Below are positions 63,729 to 64,000 of a stretch of 64,000 bases of DNA, piece after piece. Origin of the DNA: Pelagibius marinus. Its GTDB lineage: Bacteria; Pseudomonadota; Alphaproteobacteria; Kiloniellales; Kiloniellaceae. The DNA is taken from the NCBI RefSeq assembly GCF_014925385.1, contig NZ_JACSDK010000003.1:186001-250000 (forward strand). The letters are read 5' to 3'. The number at the start of each line of letters is the position of its first letter. The stretch's first letter is position 1. Below the pieces are notes generated by a model. The model worked only from the letters and a program-made list of their open reading frames with translations, did no database searches and was not told the origin of the DNA. The translations under genes were made by a program, and so were the position numbers.

Positions 63729-64000
63729 CTACAATGCATTGCGCGCATTCTCGGCTGCCTTGATTCCAGTCTTCATACAGCGCGGAAAGGCCGAGGCAGT
63801 GAGGTGCTTCATCCGCTTTGTGAAAGCGATCTGTTCGTTCCTGGAAAGAGAACGGATCTCGGCTTCGACGCGCTTGGTATCGCCTGACATGGCCGCGACG
63901 ATAATCGAATAGTCCTCAGGTTCGAAGCTCTGAGTGGCTTCGTCGACGTAGCAGTTGCAGATAGCTTGTTGCACCGAAGGGTCTTTGAGCCGGGACGCCG
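63729..64000 (-). CDS. C-terminal part of a small unknown protein, cut by the window edge
   Basis: The minus-strand frame is open through the right edge and ends at 63729. The visible 90 residues read SRLKDPSVQQAICNCYVDEA near the edge, then PEDYSIIVAAMSGDTKRVEAEI and KRMKHLTASAF. An in-frame GTG at 63974 exists, but residues before it look like genuine coding sequence, so the start probably lies outside. The CNC motif and later cysteine suggest an exported protein with disulfides. No family recognised. Confidence 0.5.
   Translation of the reverse strand, partial: ASRLKDPSVQQAICNCYVDEATQSFEPEDYSIIVAAMSGDTKRVEAEIRSLSRNEQIAFTKRMKHLTASAFPRCMKTGIKAAENARNAL

Overview
The window is 64 kb of GC-rich chromosome from an alphaproteobacterium. 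Gene content and protein style (mreBCD-mrdA-rodA after leuA, FrcBCA-type fructose transporter, Aap-type amino-acid transporter, homospermidine synthase) suggest Rhodospirillales or a relative of Pelagibius/Rhodovibrionaceae. This placement is an inference from gene content; no 16S gene is present.

Region 1 (1-10,650) is core genome. It holds ilvC, a GNAT acetyltransferase, a small DUF6881-like protein, leuA with a long structured leader, the rod-shape cluster mreB-mreC-mreD-mrdA-rodA, and a tRNA-Lys(CTT). Two families of palindromic intergenic repeats lie just after ilvC.

Region 2 (10,650-36,500) looks accessory and begins directly after the tRNA. In order it contains: a LysR regulator with an NMT1/THI5-type ABC importer, a tandem-domain nitrilase-fold hydrolase and an allophanate hydrolase (12.5-18.7 kb), a candidate nitrogen-scavenging system for an unknown ureido or biuret-like compound; a frameshifted small gene; a CueR-controlled copper unit (copA, a 2Fe-2S/FAD reductase, cueR, copZ); a LysR regulator divergent from a cystathionine beta-lyase-like PLP enzyme and a complete Aap-type amino-acid importer; IS debris including an in-frame chimera of two unrelated transposases; and a detoxification-type cassette (VOC proteins, GST, AHSA1/SRPBCC protein, TetR regulator, imine-reductase-like oxidoreductase).

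Region 3 (36,600-55,900) is central carbon storage. On the minus strand lie glgC-glgA-glgX-malQ-pgm (tightly overlapping), then a ROK repressor, glgP and glgB. Divergent from glgC is the fructose-type ABC operon frcB-frcC-frcA, followed by a strong terminator and the sugar kinase frcK. An AT-rich motif upstream of the ROK gene recurs in the glgC/frcB intergenic region, suggesting that one repressor links sugar uptake and glycogen metabolism.

Region 4 (55,900-64,000) holds polyamine synthesis (an ornithine/lysine decarboxylase behind a 490-base structured leader, a GNAT protein, homospermidine synthase), an aldo/keto reductase plus lactonase pair typical of L-fucose-type sugar oxidation, a DUF6455 protein, a cytosolic gamma-glutamyltransferase-like enzyme, and a small protein cut by the right edge.
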